Below, piece after piece: positions 7,274-14,213 of a DNA stretch of 41,750 nucleotides. The position numbers and the translations under genes are program-made. Source of the stretch: Microbispora rosea subsp. aerata (GTDB lineage Bacteria; Actinomycetota; Actinomycetes; Streptosporangiales; Streptosporangiaceae); assembly GCF_014647835.1 (NCBI RefSeq), contig NZ_BMPY01000046.1, positions 1 to 41,750 of the forward strand. Direction: 5' to 3'. The notes under the pieces are model-generated. The model was not told the origin of the DNA and made no database searches. It saw only the letters and a list, made by a program, of their open reading frames with translations. Within the stretch, counting starts at the first letter, position 1. Each line of letters begins with the position of its first letter.

Positions 7274-7344
7274 CGCCGCACACCAGCCCGCCGTATCCAA
7301 GCGTCCCCCGGACGAGCGCCGCACCGCCGCCTCAGGTGCTACAA

Positions 7345-7382
7345 GGCCCCCGCTCCCGACTCAGATCGAAGGAGCGGGGGCC
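7345..7382 (-). terminator. Hairpin terminator at the 3' end of the STAS gene
   Basis: A perfect 12-bp stem GGCCCCCGCTCC / GGAGCGGGGGCC (7345-7356 and 7371-7382) has a 14-nt loop and overlaps the last codons and stop of the gene at 7361. There is no T-tract, as is common for actinomycete terminators. Confidence 0.65.
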
Positions 7383-7840
7383 ACATTCGCGTCAGGCTCC
7401 CAGCCGTCCAGGCCCCTTAAGGCCTGCTCCAACGTCTCATGGACCTCGAACAACTTGATCAGGCCGGTCGTCCTCAGCAGGCACCGGAGAAACGGCGGTG
7501 GAGCAACCAAAGTCATGCGGATGCCGTGCTCCTGGCAGCCCCGATACACCTTGATCAACTGAGAGATCCCGGAGGAGTCACAGAAGCGCATGGGGCCGAG
7601 GTCCAGAACCAAACAGCCGTCACGGAGGTGATCCCACAGGCGCTCAACCGTGTCGAGCAGGCTGGCAGACCTCGTCCAATCGAGATCTCCCGCGACGTGA
7701 ACGACCGCCCATCTGCCATAGGCACCGTGATCCACGTCGAACACGATCCCCTTGGGAGGCACCGCGATCACCGCCTCCCACTTGCAAAGCGCCAGCGCCG
7801 TACAACACGTCCCCCGACAAGGTACGGCAACATCGGCCAC
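7361..7840 (-). CDS. STAS-domain anti-sigma factor antagonist
   Basis: Up to 159 residues. The STAS fold spans about residues 35-145 (AVVHVAGDLDWTRSASLLDTV ... CLVLDLGPMRFCDSSGISQL). The DSSGI loop at 88-92 carries the serine that RsbV/SpoIIAA-type proteins have phosphorylated by a partner HATPase kinase. Such proteins free a sigma factor by binding the anti-sigma kinase. An HATPase protein of the matching class is in AICE 2 (15477-15890), but pairing is only a suggestion. The ATG at 7840 lacks a clear ribosome site; GTG starts around residues 24-27, after GGGAGG, would give a more typical STAS length. Confidence 0.8.
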   Translation of the reverse strand: MADVAVPCRGTCCTALALCKWEAVIAVPPKGIVFDVDHGAYGRWAVVHVAGDLDWTRSASLLDTVERLWDHLRDGCLVLDLGPMRFCDSSGISQLIKVYRGCQEHGIRMTLVAPPPFLRCLLRTTGLIKLFEVHETLEQALRGLDGWEPDANVAPAPSI

Positions 7841-7968
7841 GTGAGGCGTTCGTCACCGTGGTACAGATGCGCACCACTACCCACTCCTCGCCGCATCATG
7901 CCTCCGGCGGGGGCCTCCGGCTCCGGGATGATCACCCGCGCACAGGTCGGGACCGTAGGTGGTTGCGG

Positions 7969-8121
7969 TGCTGATCGTCCCGCCGCCGTCGCCCCAGGAC
8001 AAGCCGAGCAGACCAGGGCCACGGGGTCAAGGTCGTTCGTCCAGTAGGGCGCTCCACCTTGCCCCCGTGGCCCTGGCCCGCTCCCCTGACGGGTGGGACG
8101 ACGGCGACGGGAAGATCAGCA
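7969..8121 (-). ncRNA. Structured cis element, copy A (three-helix RNA or ssDNA structure)
   Basis: Outer helix P1 pairs 7969-7995 with 8095-8121 (27 bp, three mismatches). After a 17-nt linker, helix P2 pairs 8013-8033 with 8056-8076 (21 bp, one mismatch) and closes a 22-nt loop. A 4-bp hairpin P3 (8077-8080 with 8090-8093) follows. Copy B at 20214-20366 has the same 153-nt length and the same parts, with a nearly invariant loop and linker but rebuilt stems. Two of the three P1 mismatches here become G-U pairs when read on the minus strand, hence the strand call. No known RNA class is recognised. It may instead act as a replication or transfer origin structure. Confidence 0.6.
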
Positions 8122-8293
8122 GGGAGTACCTGCGGGCATGCGCCCCTGGTAGTGCAGTACTGCAACGGCTACTGCAACAGAGGCACACGACGGCTCACAC
8201 CCACGACCGTCCAGCACTGCTCAAGAGCGCGACCCGATCCCCTGATCACGCGGTGGACAGTCCTGATAAGGAAGAGGTCAAAGCCATGATCGC

Positions 8294-8309
8294 GTGCCAG
8301 ATGCGTGCC
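8294..8309. promoter_or_regulatory. Arm-type integrase-site candidate: GTGCC repeat at 11-bp spacing
   Basis: GTGCC occurs at 8294-8298 and 8305-8309, within GCGTGCCAGA-like units. The same pair with the same 11-bp period precedes each of the other two att copies at a similar distance (104-121 bp) and occurs again at 8533-8548 on the integrase side of this att. The spacing of one helical turn and the position fit arm-type sites bound by a tyrosine recombinase. Confidence 0.5.
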
Positions 8310-8414
8310 AGAACGGACGGCGATCAGCAGTAAACCAGGGGGACTCACGGTCACTCCGCCAACTCTGACCTGCACCCATGTTTTCCCAGCTCAGCAGGGC
8401 AAGATCAGTAGCCT

Positions 8415-8459
8415 ATTCCCAAGCTGACAGCGCGGGTTCGATTCCCGTCACCCGCTCCA
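8415..8459 (+). repeat. att site: 3' end of tRNA-Gly(CCC), junction of AICE 1 and AICE 2
   Basis: The 45 bp run from the anticodon loop (TTCCCAAGC) through the T-arm (GCGGGTTCGATTCCCGT) to the acceptor end CACCCGCTCCA. They are identical to 20523-20567 and one mismatch away from 21409-21452. The 5' half of the tRNA is absent, so this is a recombination site, not a working tRNA. It lies about 80 bp from the 3' end of the integrase gene, the usual attP arrangement. Confidence 0.85.
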
Positions 8460-8465
8460 CGTACG

Positions 8466-8503
8466 AAGGCCCAGGTCAGGACAGAGATCCAGACCCGGGC
8501 CTT
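8466..8503. terminator. Hairpin downstream of the att site
   Basis: AAGGCCCAGGTC (8466-8477) pairs with GACCCGGGCCTT (8492-8503), with one mismatch and a 14-nt loop. It would terminate a tRNA-Gly transcript on the plus strand and the integrase transcript on the minus strand. The GGCCCAGGTCAGG segment recurs after tRNA-like remnants at 23084 and 23991. Confidence 0.6.
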
Positions 8504-8532
8504 GATCGTTTCTGGCACCTGTTCGATCTTCC

Positions 8533-8548
8533 GTGCCCGTTACGTGCC
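8533..8548. promoter_or_regulatory. Arm-type repeat on the integrase side of att
   Basis: GTGCC at 8533-8537 and 8544-8548 with an 11-bp period, overlapping the last codons of int. It matches the pairs upstream of all three att copies. Together with 8294-8309 it would give arm sites on both sides of the core. Confidence 0.45.
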
Positions 8549-9667
8549 CGATCCATCTGGATCTTGCTTGCTCAGCGCCTCCTCGGCGAGCTTCCCGAGC
8601 GCGTCGGCGATGGCCCGATCCCGCTCCATCGCGGTGTGCTGATAGATCAGTGCGGCCCGGGTGGTCGAGTGCCCCATGCGGTTCATCAGCTCTCGCAGAG
8701 TCGCGCCGGACTGCGCGGCGAACGTGTTCCCGGTGTGACGAAGATCATGGAAGTGGAAGCCGCTGAGCTGGGCGCCCTTGAGCGCCCTGCTCCATATCCG
8801 GGTGAAGTTCGCCCTCCGGAGCTGGGCGCCCTTCGGCCCGACGAAGACGAAGCCCTCATCCCCCGCTTCGGCGTACGTCTCCAAGTGCGCCCGGAGGTCG
8901 GCAAGCAGAACGGCCGGGACGCTGACGATCCGCTTGCCGGCCTCCGACTTGGGCGGCCCGATGGTGACCGACCCGTCCTTGAGTTCGGTCGTGCTTCCGG
9001 TGACGCGGATCGTCCCGGCCTCCACATCGACGTTCTTCCGCTTCAGAGCCGCCAGTTCGCCCCATCGCAGGCTCGCGAAGGTCGCCAGAAGAATCAGCAT
9101 CCGGTATCGGGGATCGATCGCGTCGGCCAGGGCGAAGACCTGCTTCATGGTCAGCACCGGCCGTTCCGGCGACTCTTCCTTCCCCGCTCCCTTGATCTTG
9201 CACGGGTTCGACTTGATCAGCCCGTCATCTATCGCCGTGTTGAAGATCGCCTTGAGCAGGCGGTACGCCTTTGCCACGGTGACCGGCCCGACGCCGCCGT
9301 CCAAGAGGCTCTTGCGCCACTTGCGCACGTGCGCCTCTCGGATCTCGTTCACGGCCTGATTGCCGAAAGTCGGGACCAGATGAAGGCGAAGCAATCCCTC
9401 ATAGAGCTGTACCGTCTTGGGGCGCAGGCCCGGCCGCTCGTCCACCCAAGCTGCGCCGTACTCCTTGAAGCTGACCTTCCCCCGGTCCGGGTTCAGCCAG
9501 TCCCCCGAGTGGATCTCGGCCTCTTTCTTGGTCAACCAGATGTCGGCCTCACGCTTGGTGGCGAAGGTCGTGGGCGCGGGACGGTCGACACCGTCCGGGC
9601 CTGGATAGCGTGCCTGGAACCGGCCCGAGGGAAGTCGCCGAATGCGGCCGAAGCGCCGCTTGCTCAT
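8540..9667 (-). CDS. int: Tyrosine recombinase (site-specific integrase) of AICE 2
   Basis: A 375-residue protein, full length for AICE integrases. It has an N-terminal arm-binding region (about 1-65), a core-binding SAM-like domain (about 65-165) and a catalytic domain (about 170-360). Visible catalytic residues are Arg201 (SLRWGEL), Lys239 (PPKSEAGKR), His307 and Arg310 (HDLRHTG), His333 (MGHS) and Tyr342 (IYQHT). It recombines attP with the 3' end of tRNA-Gly(CCC), judged from its position beside the att core at 8415. The ATG overlaps the stop of xis (ATGA at 9664-9667). No damage is visible. Confidence 0.95.
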   Translation of the reverse strand: MSKRRFGRIRRLPSGRFQARYPGPDGVDRPAPTTFATKREADIWLTKKEAEIHSGDWLNPDRGKVSFKEYGAAWVDERPGLRPKTVQLYEGLLRLHLVPTFGNQAVNEIREAHVRKWRKSLLDGGVGPVTVAKAYRLLKAIFNTAIDDGLIKSNPCKIKGAGKEESPERPVLTMKQVFALADAIDPRYRMLILLATFASLRWGELAALKRKNVDVEAGTIRVTGSTTELKDGSVTIGPPKSEAGKRIVSVPAVLLADLRAHLETYAEAGDEGFVFVGPKGAQLRRANFTRIWSRALKGAQLSGFHFHDLRHTGNTFAAQSGATLRELMNRMGHSTTRAALIYQHTAMERDRAIADALGKLAEEALSKQDPDGSGT

Positions 9668-9891
9668 GCCGCCCTCCCGCTCCTTGTGGTTATGGGCTGC
9701 ACCATGCCGGCGGCGATGAACTCGTTCAGCACTGATTCAGGGATGCGCACCTTCCTTCCGAGGCGGACGAAGGCGATCCGGCGTTCCTCGATGAGCCGTC
9801 GGGGGAAGCGCTCGGTCGTGCCGAGCCGTTCGGCGACCTCGCCGACCGTCAGCAGGCGGTCAGCAGGTGGCCTCACCGGCGTTCTACTCAT
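9664..9891 (-). CDS. xis: Excisionase-type MerR-like HTH protein
   Basis: A 75-residue protein with an HTH_17-type motif (RLLTVGEVAERLGTTERFPRRLIEERRIAFVRLGRKVRI) covering residues 12-48. In AICEs such a protein sits between repSA and int and steers the integrase toward excision. It overlaps both neighbours by four bases, so rep-xis-int form one translationally coupled unit. Confidence 0.85.
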   Translation of the reverse strand: MSRTPVRPPADRLLTVGEVAERLGTTERFPRRLIEERRIAFVRLGRKVRIPESVLNEFIAAGMVQPITTRSGRAA

Positions 9892-11544
9892 GCAGCCCTC
9901 CCTTCAGTTGCCGAAAGATCTCTGCCGTCTGCCTCGGCTTCGAGCCGGGCGAGGTGGTTGCGCCAGCGCTGGCGTTCGTGGACCGACCGCAGGAGGCGTA
10001 CGCCGATGGGGGCCAGGTCGGGGTCGCCGGGTTTGACGGGTCGCCAGGTGTAGCGGTGGGGGTCGGCCGGTTCGTCGGGCAGGCCGAGGGCTTCCAGGAC
10101 CCAGGTGCGGCGGTCGTGCTTGTGCTCGGTGAGGGTCTTGTTGGACCACTTGCGGGAGACCAGGACGCGGCGGCCGGCGTAGCCGAGGTGGTCGGGCTTG
10201 TGCGCCTTGCCCCTGCACCGCCCGGGGGTCATGCCGGGTTTGGCGCCCTTGGGCTGGATGCCGTAGCGCAGCCAGTTCGGGCACGTGGGCGAGCACGGCT
10301 CGAACCGCAGCGCCTCCAGGAGCCGTTCGGCATGGGCCTTGCGGCGCGGGTCGTCGGTGCCGAGGGCGTCACCGAGGGACTTGGTGAGGTACTTGGACAG
10401 GTACCGGATCAGTTGGTCGGCGTCCGGGGTCCCGGCGAGGACGCTTTGGATGTCGAGTTGGTCGCCGAAGCGCAGCACATGCAGCGGTTGGGCGTCCTCG
10501 TCGGCGTCAAGCTGGTCGAGGGCTTGGTCCCAGGTGGGCAGGACCTCCCCCGTGGTCGGGGTCGAGGTAGCCGGTCCCGTCCTCCCACACCGGCAGGTGG
10601 TCACCCTCGAAGCGGACGGTGTCCGTGGGTGGCCACCACACTTGGTGATAGGTGGCCGCGATGATCTGCCGCAGCTCCGCCCTCGGGAGGGTGCCGCGGA
10701 TGGCCATGTGCAGGCGCGGGGCGAGGCGCTTTTGCGGTTCGACGGTGGCGAAGTACTGCACATCGAACCCGGCGACGCGGCGGAGGTTCTGCACGAACCG
10801 GTCCACGAGCTTGGAGAAGTGCAACGCGTCGCGGGCCGCCCGCGCGTAGTCGTAGGCGTCCGGATCGACAGGGACACCCTCCAGCACCCGCCCGTACGAC
10901 GGGAGCGTGAGCGTGACGAACATCGACGGCCGATAGGTCTTACCGTTCGAGCCCGTGAAGGTCCGCCCGAGCGTCGTCTTGACCACGCGCCGCTTGGGCA
11001 GATCCGGGGCGTCCTGCCGCCGCTTGGTCGAGCGCGTGCGCTTGCCGGAGACTCGGCCGAGGACGTTACCCCGCATCCCCGCCGCGTTGATCTCCTCGTC
11101 CAGCTCGGCGATGGCGGCGTCCAGGTCGGTGGTGTCCCCGCCGGCCTTCTCGACCTCGTCCCGCCACGCCTGAGCGTCGGCCCGCAGCTCCACGAGATGC
11201 CGCTGATACTCGTCCGGGGTGTCGGGGAGGTTGACGGGTTCGTGGTCGAGGTGCCAGCCCTCCCGGCATTGCGCCTGCCGAAGCTGCCGGTTGCGCATGG
11301 CGCACGGCGGGCACTTGCTCTCCAGCGTGGCCCCGCAGGGGACATCGATGACCTCGACCTGTCCGGTGAGGATGTCTTGCCGCCGCATCGGCACCGGCCG
11401 GATACACACCCCGTACTGCTTGGCGATCTCCTCGACCACATCCCGCGCGAGCGGCATCGCCATACGGACGGCGCGCGGGGTGGAGCGGTCGGTGCGCCGG
11501 GCGGGGGAGATCGGCTGGTCTCCCCCAGCCTTGAGGTCGATCAA
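9888..11544 (-). pseudogene. repSA: RepSA-type rolling-circle replication initiator, frameshifted
   Basis: Two frames together make one RepSA-like protein. The N-terminal part (11544 to about 10551) covers CPPCAMRNRQLRQAQCREGWH, a TLTLPSYGRV strand and the RLAPRLHMAIRG motif. The C-terminal part (about 10555 to 9888) includes the tyrosine-bearing YLSKYLTKSLGDAL segment and CSPTCPNWLRYG. Frames switch at about 10551-10556, where the expected GYLDPDTGEVLPTW becomes GYLDPDHGGG, consistent with one extra base. The HUH-like motif reads RLH, so its first His is also lost. Start chosen at TTG 11544 because AGGAG lies five bases upstream and TTGA overlaps the previous stop. A sequencing error remains possible. 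Confidence 0.75.
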
Positions 11545-11696
11545 CTGGTCTCCTTTCCGGTCTCGGGGATAGTGAGGGCGGTCTGGCCGCATTCACGGCA
11601 CTCGACCAGGCCGCGCAGGGGGTCGAGCCACAGGACGTTGAGCGCGCCGCAGATTGAGCAGCGCAGGCCGTCGAGGAGGTGCGCCGGGCTGTTCAT
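11541..11696 (-). CDS. Small zinc-ribbon protein between traSA and repSA
   Basis: A 51-residue protein with CSICGALN (residues 13-20) and CRECGQTAL (33-41), a compact two-knuckle zinc ribbon. It overlaps the traSA stop (ATGA at 11693-11696) and the repSA TTG start (TTGA at 11541-11544). Its place inside the conjugation/replication operon suggests an accessory role with RepSA or TraSA; no function is known. It is an intact link between two damaged genes. Confidence 0.65.
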   Translation of the reverse strand: MNSPAHLLDGLRCSICGALNVLWLDPLRGLVECRECGQTALTIPETGKETS

Positions 11697-12211
11697 GCGG
11701 CCTCGCCGTATTCGGCGACCATCTGGCGGATGTCGGCGTCGGAGACGTAGGCCGCCCGGACCCGCACCGGATCAGGACTCGTTTCGAGGCGGACGTAGCC
11801 GACGCCCGCGCCGAGTTCGGGGATGGGTGAGATGTGGTCGGCGAGTGCTCCCCGGTCGCGTGCGCCGTCGCCGAGGACCATGTCCACCTGCTCGGACTCG
11901 TCCAGCCGGAGGGCGATCTTGTCGGGGAACAGGTTGCGGATGGTCATGACCTCCTTGCGCGGGTCCTGCAAGGCCGCCATCACCCCGACACCGACCGCCC
12001 GGCCTTGGGTGGTGAGGGTGGCCAGGGCCGCCGTGGTCCGCTGACGGAGGTGCTTGTCGGATTGGTAGGCGGTGAGGAAGGCGACCTCGTCCACGAGCAC
12101 GAGGACGAACGGGTCACCGATGGTTGGGGTGTGGGCGCGGTGGAGGCCGGCGAACCGGTCGGCCCGCTCCTGCATCACGCACACGGCTTCATCGAGCAGG
12201 TCGGCGCTCGA
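11693..12211 (-). pseudogene. traSA: traSA/FtsK-SpoIIIE-type transfer ATPase, C-terminal part only
   Basis: The remaining about 172 codons start at SADLLDEAVCVMQERADRF. They include the Walker-B strand FVLVLVDEVAFLTAY and the TQGRAVGVGVMAALQDPRKE segment of FtsK-like pumps, ending VAEYGEAA. The N-terminal membrane part and Walker A are gone. The break is sharp: at about 12206-12211 the sequence passes directly into the middle of a pra homologue, which indicates a single deletion that removed the 5' part of traSA and the genes up to pra. It cannot make a functional DNA pump. Confidence 0.8.
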
Positions 12212-12486
12212 ACTCGGCCGGAGCCAGCGGCACACCCGGCAGCGACGGCGGGACGACCGGCTGCACCTCCGACAGGATCTTCACGGTCACCGTCTTCTGC
12301 GCCGCCTTCAGCGACGGGTCGGCGTCCATCACCGGGACCTGCCAGACCGGCAAACCGGTCGCCTTGTCCCTGGCCTGACCTCGCGCTTGGCGTCGAAGTC
12401 CCTCGCCGCCGTCACCTCCCCCACGACATAGCAGCCGTACGAGAACAGCAGCTAGGCTGATCGGGATCGGTCCTTGCAGAGCCCAT
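12212..12486 (-). pseudogene. Broken Pra-like activator gene
   Basis: Compared with the intact homologue at 826-1242, this copy starts ATGG-GCTCTGCAAGG after a GGAGG site, so one extra base disrupts the frame at codon 2. After LQGPIPISLAAV a second shift is needed to read SYGCYVVGEVTAARDFDAK, and a third to return to VWQVPVMDADPSLKAAQKTVTVKI. It ends at PAEFE, fused to the traSA fragment by the deletion. The activator of AICE 2 is therefore lost. Confidence 0.75.
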
Positions 12487-12503
12487 CGCTCACCACCTCC
12501 TTT

Positions 12504-12607
12504 GTCCATCCCCCTAGACAGCGACGGCCGGTCCGCAACGAGAACTGTCTAGGGGGCTACACGGAGACGATAGCTTGCATCCACCGATTTTGTCTAGGGG
12601 GATAGAC
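12504..12607. promoter_or_regulatory. Three operator copies GTCTA-N6-TAGAC upstream of the broken pra
   Basis: Sites lie at 12504-12519 (GTCTAGGGGGATGGAC on the minus strand), 12547-12562 (GTCTAGGGGGCTACAC) and 12592-12607 (GTCTAGGGGGATAGAC), spaced 43 and 45 bp. The same 16-bp palindrome occurs at 15083, 15107 and 15906. In intact AICEs this is where KorSA represses pra. No GntR gene is left in AICE 2. Confidence 0.65.
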
Positions 12608-12772
12608 GCGAACTACCTCGACCGTGTAGCGACTCTGCAGGCACTGTCAACCTGAGTGCCCAGAGTCCCGCCAGTAAGCAAGGAATGTCTGACTTTGAGC
12701 AGTCATGACGCGTTCCAAACGACGTCGTACCGTCGGGATCGTGCACCAGGAACATCGGCGAGGGAGGTTCCT

Positions 12773-13129
12773 ATGCTCACAACGGTAGAGGAGCGGGCAG
12801 CGCTGAGCGGTGACGCATATGCTGCCCCTATGAGCGCCCAACCCGTCCACCAGGAAGACCCCGAGGACCCCAACGAGATCCTGCGAGGGCTGCCAGAACG
12901 GGAGCGCGAGGAGTTCCTCCGCCAGTACCGCGCCGCTGCGCAGGCCGCCCGAGACGACATCACCCAATACGCCGCACTCCGACGGCTATTGCACCGCTGG
13001 AGCCTCGTCGTCATAGCGGCCAACCAGCCTGGCTACTACGAAGCCATCGAGGACGCCAAAGCCGGCGCAGGCAGCTATACGCCGCTGGACCAGGCCTTGG
13101 CCACCGTACGCGCTCGTCGCGCGTCGTGA
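12773..13129 (+). CDS. DUF6247-type protein, probable antitoxin partner
   Basis: A 118-residue acidic helical protein. The start at 12773 is set by GGGAGG six bases upstream; ATG 12830 lacks such a site. The segment PEDPNEILRGLPEREREEFLRQYRAA followed by LLHRWSLVVIAANQPGYYEAIED is typical of the actinobacterial DUF6247 family as I remember it, often found next to small toxin-like proteins. It overlaps the following gene by four bases (GTGA). It points opposite to the AICE core genes and may have replaced the lost repressor region. Confidence 0.6.
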   Translation: MLTTVEERAALSGDAYAAPMSAQPVHQEDPEDPNEILRGLPEREREEFLRQYRAAAQAARDDITQYAALRRLLHRWSLVVIAANQPGYYEAIEDAKAGAGSYTPLDQALATVRARRAS

Positions 13130-13377
13130 CATGGAAACCTGACCTGTCAGAGCGGGCGCTATCCCAGCTCGGCGGGTTCCCTGAGGACGCACTGGACGCC
13201 CTGGGCAAGTGCATGGCCGTGGTGTGCGACGATCCCTACGATCCCCTTACCACCATGGCCACCGACGACCCGATGGTCCGGCGAGCGGACTTCGGGCAGG
13301 GGCGAGGGTTTGTCACCTACGTGCCAATCGACGCGGCATACGTGGTGCGGATTGTGGACATCATCTGGGTCGGCTGA
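13126..13377 (+). CDS. Small RelE/ParE-like toxin candidate
   Basis: An 83-residue protein from GTG 13126, overlapping the preceding gene. The pattern of an N-terminal WKPDLSERALSQLGGFPEDALDALGKCMAVVCDDPYDPL helix pair, a middle RRADFGQGRGFVTYV strand and a C-terminal AAYVVRIVDIIWVG strand resembles RelE/ParE-type folds, where the final strands bear RNase or gyrase contacts. Gene order, length and overlap fit a toxin-antitoxin pair. The family assignment is by pattern only. Confidence 0.5.
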   Translation: MTWKPDLSERALSQLGGFPEDALDALGKCMAVVCDDPYDPLTTMATDDPMVRRADFGQGRGFVTYVPIDAAYVVRIVDIIWVG

Positions 13378-13379
13378 CC

Positions 13380-14213
13380 TCAGCCTGTTTTGTGAGCCCG
13401 CCCACAGTAGACAACCGATGCGTCATCGTGGGGTTTACTTCGCGGCCAACGTTCGCCGTGGGGATCGCTTCGCTCGGCTTCGCGGACGTTACGGATGAGC
13501 TCGGCCGGTCCGTCCTGCGCGAGGACGTCGAGGAGTTGCCGCCAGGTGGTGAGGTGGTAGCGGTTGACGGCGTCGGCGGCTCCGTCGGTGAGCAGGGCCG
13601 CGGCGCGTACCTGGTTGGTGGGGATGGTGCCGGTGAGGGCGTGGTCGGCGGCGTGGGGGTCGGTGGAGGCGACCCAGAAGCCGCCGTCGCGGTTGCGGTA
13701 TTTGCCGAGGGTTTCGGCGTACTCGCGGCGTGCTTCGGCGTGATCGGGGGTGCCGACGGGCAGGCTGTCGAGGCGTGCGCGGTGGGGTGCGGCGATTTGA
13801 TCTAGCCGGTCGTCGCAGATCACGATCGGGTCGGGTGTGCCGGTGTCGAGGACGAGGGTGGAGTCGCCGAGGACGAGCCAGTCCAGGTGGCCGGCGGTGT
13901 GGCGGAGCATGATGACGGTGGCGGAGGGGGAGCCGCCGCCGGTCAGGTCGCAGGTGGCCTCGTGTAGTGCGGTGACGTGTTTGATGGCCTGGGCGAGGAG
14001 CTGGGGCAGGGGGCCGGCGTGTTGGGTTATCTCGGCGAGCAGGGTGGAGCCGAGGGTGTGGGAGTACCACCGGACGCTGTGCGAGCAGGCCGTGGTGACT
14101 CCTGGGGGGATGCTGGCGCCATCGAGGAGGACGACGGCGTCGGCGGTGGCGCCGATGAAGTCTTCGTTGGGCCGGTCGGGGTGGGCGGGTTCGCTGGCGA
14201 AGGCGATGCGCAT
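13380..14213 (-). CDS. PP2C-type protein phosphatase
   Basis: A 277-residue protein. Metal-binding motifs of the PP2C fold are visible: PNEDF near residue 16, VVLLDGAS near 28-35, WLVLGDSTLVL near 110 and AALLTDGAAD near 215. Start ATG 14213 overlaps the stop of the HTH gene (ATGA). It should remove phosphate from Ser/Thr of a partner. In the same operon lie an HTH protein and, upstream, an RsbW-like HATPase protein, so a small phospho-switch is plausible. It converges with the TA-like pair, with only two bases between the stops. Confidence 0.75.
   Translation of the reverse strand: MRIAFASEPAHPDRPNEDFIGATADAVVLLDGASIPPGVTTACSHSVRWYSHTLGSTLLAEITQHAGPLPQLLAQAIKHVTALHEATCDLTGGGSPSATVIMLRHTAGHLDWLVLGDSTLVLDTGTPDPIVICDDRLDQIAAPHRARLDSLPVGTPDHAEARREYAETLGKYRNRDGGFWVASTDPHAADHALTGTIPTNQVRAAALLTDGAADAVNRYHLTTWRQLLDVLAQDGPAELIRNVREAERSDPHGERWPRSKPHDDASVVYCGRAHKTG

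Larger units (their letters stand above)
6820..7344. other. Gene-poor stretch between the secreted protein and STAS genes
   Basis: About 525 bases. The left part is AT-richer and contains the inverted repeat CAATTG-N4-CAATTG near 6835-6848 and a plus-strand TTGACT-17-TAACAG promoter-like pair near 6866-6895, with no gene placed behind it. It then holds the 45-bp tandem duplication (7081-7170) and a GC-rich dispersed repeat (7168-7273), described separately. Overlapping frames through the GC-rich part are low-complexity and not called. Confidence 0.4.
7841..8414. other. Non-coding right end of AICE 1
   Basis: The stretch contains no credible gene. In order it carries a block at 7899-7930 that resembles 20133-20162 (GCCTCCGGCG followed by TCCGGCTCCGGG), the 153-nt structured element, a short direct repeat TACTGCAAC at 8158-8166 and 8170-8178, arm-type repeats at 8294-8309, and a CCAGCTCAGC motif at 8386 that recurs at 21380 upstream of another att copy. 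Confidence 0.6.
110..8459. mobile_element. Right-hand part of a first actinomycete integrative and conjugative element (AICE 1)
   Basis: Order from left to right: interrupted traSA, small hypothetical, pra-like activator, GntR/KorSA-type repressor, three small AICE proteins, HTH-TPR regulator, then cargo, a structured element, arm-type repeats and an att site at 8415-8459. By comparison with AICE 2, where att-int-xis-rep lies left of traSA, the integrase and replication genes of this element should lie left of the window. The cargo between 4930 and 7000 is visibly less GC-rich than its surroundings. The boundary with AICE 2 is the shared att copy. Confidence 0.7.

Noticed and set aside
6937-7281. 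114-residue minus-strand ORF including the tandem repeat
   Set aside because: Its N-terminal half is Arg/Ala low-complexity from the GC-rich dispersed repeat and there is no ribosome site. The C-terminal half may be a remnant, but a gene cannot be supported.
7361-7382. Antisense small ORFs across the STAS gene
   Set aside because: The STAS motifs on the minus strand are clear and the plus-strand frames have no ribosome site or family features.
8415-8459. A working tRNA-Gly gene
   Set aside because: Only the 3' half from the anticodon loop onward is present at all three sites. No matching acceptor 5' strand or D-arm lies upstream.
8378-10036. 552-residue plus-strand ORF across the att site, int and xis
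   Set aside because: It runs antisense to intact int and xis with correct motifs and starts inside non-coding att DNA.
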